DNA of 7,973 bases. Origin: Pseudomonadota bacterium (GTDB lineage: Bacteria > Pseudomonadota > Gammaproteobacteria > Xanthomonadales > Rhodanobacteraceae). Below, one piece after another: positions 6,075 to 7,973 of the stretch; the first letter of the stretch is position 1; each line of letters starts with the position of its first letter. The DNA lies in the NCBI GenBank assembly GCA_018241165.1, contig JAFEEK010000438.1, forward strand, positions 1 through 7,973, written 5' to 3'. The position numbers were made by a program, and so were the translations under genes. The notes beneath the pieces are model-generated. The model made no database searches. It had not been told where the DNA came from and was given only the letters and a program-made list of their open reading frames with translations.

Positions 6075-6731
6075 TCAATTGACCGTCACGCGCGTTGCGT
6101 TGACGACACCCTTGACCCCGCCGAGCACGGTCGTTCCATCCGGTGCGTACTGGGTCAGTGAGAACGGGCCGGAGAATGTGTTGCCGTCGACCGTCACGCG
6201 CTCTTGAATGTTGGCCGGCCCGACGAAAACCGTCGGCGCACCGGTCGTCTTGTCGAAATCCCACGCCAAGGCCCAGTGATTGAGGCTGAAGGTTCCCCAA
6301 TTTTCCTGTTCCCACACGCCCATGCAGAAGTCGCCGATTGCCGCTGGCCGGCCGGAATTCATCAATTCGGTACGGTCGATATGCCAGGTCTGGAAGCCCG
6401 CATCGATGGGCGTGCCATCGGGCGGCCCGGATGCGCCATTGCCCTGCGCCGTGAAGGCGAATTTCCACATGCCCACGATCGGCGGCGTGATGGCGAAGCC
6501 CAGATTATACGTCGAGTTTCCGGCCTGGTTGCCGACTGCGCCTGCAGCAGGTGCGGCGCCTGCCGCCATTGCCGCGATTTCCGCGCTCGGCAAGGACGGC
6601 GCCGCCCAAGCCGTGTTTGCAGCGCCCTTGCTGTAATTCACCATCGAACAGGCCTGCGCCTGCGAAGGCAGAACCGCCTGCATCGAACACCCGCATACCG
6701 CCATGGCCAACATCAGTTTCCGCGTATTCAT
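6075..6731 (-). CDS. Exported beta-rich protein of unknown function
   Basis: This is a predicted 218-residue exported protein that I cannot assign to a named family. Residues 1-27 are a signal peptide (MNTRK, a hydrophobic stretch, then AQA before Cys28), with cleavage most likely after Ala27. Cys28 at +1 raises the possibility of a lipoprotein, but AQAC is a poor lipobox. Residues 50-66 are an alanine-rich, low-complexity linker. From about residue 75 the protein looks like an all-beta domain: GMWKFAF (87-93) resembles the lipocalin-like G-x-W start, followed by IDAGFQTWHIDRTELMNSGR (109-128), FCMGVWEQ (135-142), LNHWALAWDF (150-159), GPANIQERVTV and a glycine-rich C-terminus ending TRVTVN. 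It is rich in tryptophan, and Cys136 could pair with Cys28. A calycin-like barrel is my guess at fold only. GGGAG seven bases before the ATG at 6731 supports the start. It follows gap but is separated by a terminator, so it is probably transcribed alone. Confidence 0.72.
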   Translation of the reverse strand: MNTRKLMLAMAVCGCSMQAVLPSQAQACSMVNYSKGAANTAWAAPSLPSAEIAAMAAGAAPAAGAVGNQAGNSTYNLGFAITPPIVGMWKFAFTAQGNGASGPPDGTPIDAGFQTWHIDRTELMNSGRPAAIGDFCMGVWEQENWGTFSLNHWALAWDFDKTTGAPTVFVGPANIQERVTVDGNTFSGPFSLTQYAPDGTTVLGGVKGVVNATRVTVN

Positions 6732-6801
6732 TTTTCATCTCCCGTTTGCAGCGTGATTTGCGCGAACGCAGCGCGGATAGCGATCCGATGCGTCCGCTCC
6801 G

Positions 6802-6820
6802 AGTCAGTTGTCGCCTGACT
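6802..6820. repeat. Small inverted repeat upstream of the unknown exported gene
   Basis: AGTCAG (6802-6807) and CTGACT (6815-6820) are perfect 6-bp inverted arms with a 7-bp spacer, about 70 bp upstream of the ATG at 6731, in the 196-bp gap between this gene and gap. It could be a regulator site, but short arms like these arise by chance. I found no convincing -10/-35 pair for the gene in this region. Confidence 0.3.
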
Positions 6821-6866
6821 GTCATTCAATTCGGTAGTGACGCTCACCGATTACACGCATGCAACG

Positions 6867-6891
6867 AAAAAGGCCGGCGAAGGCCGGCCTT
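6867..6891 (-). terminator. Rho-independent terminator of gap
   Basis: On the minus strand a perfect 9-bp GC-rich stem (AAGGCCGGC with GCCGGCCTT) closes a CTTC tetraloop and runs directly into TTTTT. It lies about 37 bp after the gap stop codon. The U-tract is present only in the minus direction, so it terminates gap rather than anything on the plus strand. It separates gap from the downstream exported gene. Confidence 0.88.
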
Positions 6892-6902
6892 GGAAGACGG
6901 AT

Positions 6903-6921
6903 CGGGCCGCCACGCGGCCCG
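6903..6921 (-). repeat. GC-rich hairpin between the gap stop and its terminator
   Basis: An 8-bp perfect stem (CGGGCCGC with GCGGCCCG) with a 3-nt loop starts 7 bp after the gap stop. It has no U-tract of its own and is followed 12 bp later by the intrinsic terminator, so the pair forms a tandem 3' structure. It may protect the mRNA from 3' exonucleases or aid pausing. Confidence 0.6.
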
Positions 6922-6927
6922 GAGGGA

Positions 6928-7938
6928 TCACTTCGCGTTCGCGAACGCCAGGGTCATGTCGAGCATGCGGTTGGAAAAACCCCACTCGTTGTCGTACCAG
7001 GCCAGCACCTTCACCAGCGTGCCGTCGATGACGCGGGTTTGCGTCGCATCGTAGGTGCACGATGCCGGATTGTGGTTGAAGTCGCTGGAGACCAGCGGCA
7101 GCGTGTTGACTTCAAGTACGCCCTTCATCCGGCCCTGCGCGGCAGCGTTGAACGTGGCGTCGACCTCGCTCTTGGTCGTCGCGCGTTTGGCGACGAAGGT
7201 CAGGTCGACCAGCGAGACATTGATGGTCGGCACGCGCACCGACAAGCCATCGAGCTTGCCGTTCAACTCCGGCAACACCAGACCGACCGCGGCAGCCGCC
7301 CCGGTCTTGGTCGGGATCATGTTGTGGGCTGCGCCGCGAGCGCGATGCAGGTCTTTGTGGAACACGTCGGTGAGCACCTGGTCGTTCGTGTACGAGTGGA
7401 TGGTGGTCATCAGTCCATGCACGATGCCGATCTTCTCGTGCAACACCTTGGCCATAGGCGCGAGGCAATTCGTCGTGCACGAGGCATTGGAAATGATCGC
7501 GTCCGATGCCTTGATCTTGTCTTCATTGACGCCGTAGACGAAGGTGCCGTCCACGCCTTCGCCGGGCGCCGAGATGATCACCTTCTTTGCGCCGGCGGCC
7601 AGGTGCGCGGCCGCTTTTTCGCGCTTGGTGAACAGGCCCGTGGACTCGATCACGATGTCCACGCCCAGATCCTTCCACGGCAGCTTGGCCGGATCGCGTT
7701 CGGCGCAGACCTTGATGCGGTCGCCCTTGACGACGAGGTCGCCGCCATCGACGACGACGTCGTGCGGAAACTTGCCGTGCGCGGTGTCGTAGCGGGTCAG
7801 GTGCGCGTTCGTTTCGGCGTCACCCAGATCGTTGATCGCCACGATCCTGATTTCATGCGTGCGGTTGGCTTCGTACAGCGCGCGCAGGATATTGCGGCCG
7901 ATGCGGCCATAACCGTTGATCGCGACTTTCACCGACAT
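6928..7938 (-). CDS. gap: Glyceraldehyde-3-phosphate dehydrogenase, type I
   Basis: The 336-residue cytoplasmic enzyme (a tetramer in the family) oxidises and phosphorylates glyceraldehyde 3-phosphate to 1,3-bisphosphoglycerate with reduction of NAD+, feeding Pgk. The Rossmann motif INGYGRIGR spans 7-15. The second strand ends in AINDL with Asp37, the residue that favours NAD over NADP. The catalytic Cys154 lies in SNASCTTNC (150-158), and His181 in [10 protein letters not shown] is the base. Later motifs are [13 protein letters not shown] ([16 protein letters not shown]), [13 protein letters not shown], and the C-terminal [12 protein letters not shown]. Length is normal and nothing is missing. 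The ATG at 7938 has GGAG six bases upstream (7948-7945). Epd, the erythrose-4-phosphate dehydrogenase paralogue, was considered; the SYTNDQ, GAAxxMIP and WYDNEWG forms favour GAPDH. It has its own terminator and a palindromic leader, so it is transcribed separately from pgk. Confidence 0.96.
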   Translation of the reverse strand: MSVKVAINGYGRIGRNILRALYEANRTHEIRIVAINDLGDAETNAHLTRYDTAHGKFPHDVVVDGGDLVVKGDRIKVCAERDPAKLPWKDLGVDIVIESTGLFTKREKAAAHLAAGAKKVIISAPGEGVDGTFVYGVNEDKIKASDAIISNASCTTNCLAPMAKVLHEKIGIVHGLMTTIHSYTNDQVLTDVFHKDLHRARGAAHNMIPTKTGAAAAVGLVLPELNGKLDGLSVRVPTINVSLVDLTFVAKRATTKSEVDATFNAAAQGRMKGVLEVNTLPLVSSDFNHNPASCTYDATQTRVIDGTLVKVLAWYDNEWGFSNRMLDMTLAFANAK

Positions 7939-7950
7939 GATTGGCTCCGA

Positions 7951-7971
7951 AATACGCAGGGAATGCGTATT
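7951..7971. promoter_or_regulatory. Perfect palindrome in the gap 5' region
   Basis: AATACGCA (7951-7958) and TGCGTATT (7964-7971) are perfect 8-bp inverted arms with a 5-bp spacer. The repeat ends two bases before the gap Shine-Dalgarno. As DNA it is a plausible dimeric repressor site; as RNA it would be a hairpin beside the ribosome binding site. The first bases of the minus strand at the window edge (ACAAT) might be part of a TACAAT -10, but the preceding base is not visible. Function is inferred. Confidence 0.5.
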
Positions 7972-7973
7972 GT

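Noticed and set aside
4558..6207. A 549-codon plus-strand open frame overlapping the antiporter in another frame.
   Set aside because: It is arginine-rich and lacks any domain, whereas the overlapping frame encodes a clear membrane antiporter.
6928..7938. Erythrose-4-phosphate dehydrogenase (Epd) instead of GAPDH.
   Set aside because: Epd is similar at the N-terminus and in SNASCTTNC, but the [20 protein letters not shown] and WYDNEWG motifs match GAPDH better, and the neighbours are pgk and pyk.

Overview
The window is GC-rich, densely coding bacterial chromosome. Its protein sequences (vertebrate-like class I aldolase, a proteobacterial-type Pgk, PykA-type pyruvate kinase, NAD-type GAPDH) and the shared minus-strand order gap, pgk, pyk, aldolase point to a gammaproteobacterium of the Xanthomonadales (Xanthomonas/Lysobacter/Rhodanobacter relatives). 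That assignment is inference from remembered family sequences, not a database search.

The backbone is lower glycolysis/gluconeogenesis on the minus strand, read from right to left. It comprises gap (glyceraldehyde-3-phosphate dehydrogenase, 7938-6928), pgk (phosphoglycerate kinase, 4144-2969), pyk (pyruvate kinase, 2911-1445) and the first 41 codons of a class I fructose-bisphosphate aldolase (124-1, running off the left edge). pgk, pyk and a small exported TonB-C-like protein (1435-944) look like one operon: the gaps are 57 and 9 bp, and the Shine-Dalgarno of the third gene overlaps the pyk stop codon.

Three other units sit between the glycolytic genes. (1) A VapBC-type toxin-antitoxin pair on the plus strand (297-940) lies between the pgk operon and the aldolase. 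It has a perfect 9-bp inverted repeat against the antitoxin start and a GTGA stop/start overlap. (2) A CPA2/KefB-type cation:proton antiporter on the plus strand (4256-6007) is divergent from pgk. It lacks the usual cytoplasmic RCK/TrkA-N domain and ends instead in extra membrane segments. (3) An exported beta-rich protein of unknown function on the minus strand (6731-6075) follows gap behind a strong terminator.

Control elements visible in the sequence are a consensus -10 for the aldolase, a good -10 for pgk, tandem hairpins with a U-tract after gap, a 21-bp palindrome in the gap leader just upstream of its Shine-Dalgarno, and a long hairpin between the convergent antiporter and unknown gene. 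No gene-free stretch exceeds 200 bp, and I saw no rRNA, tRNA, insertion sequence or CRISPR array. I did not find an obviously new multi-gene system. The items most worth a second look are the exported TonB-C-like gene coupled to pyk, the unknown exported protein, the antiporter's architecture and the gap leader palindrome.
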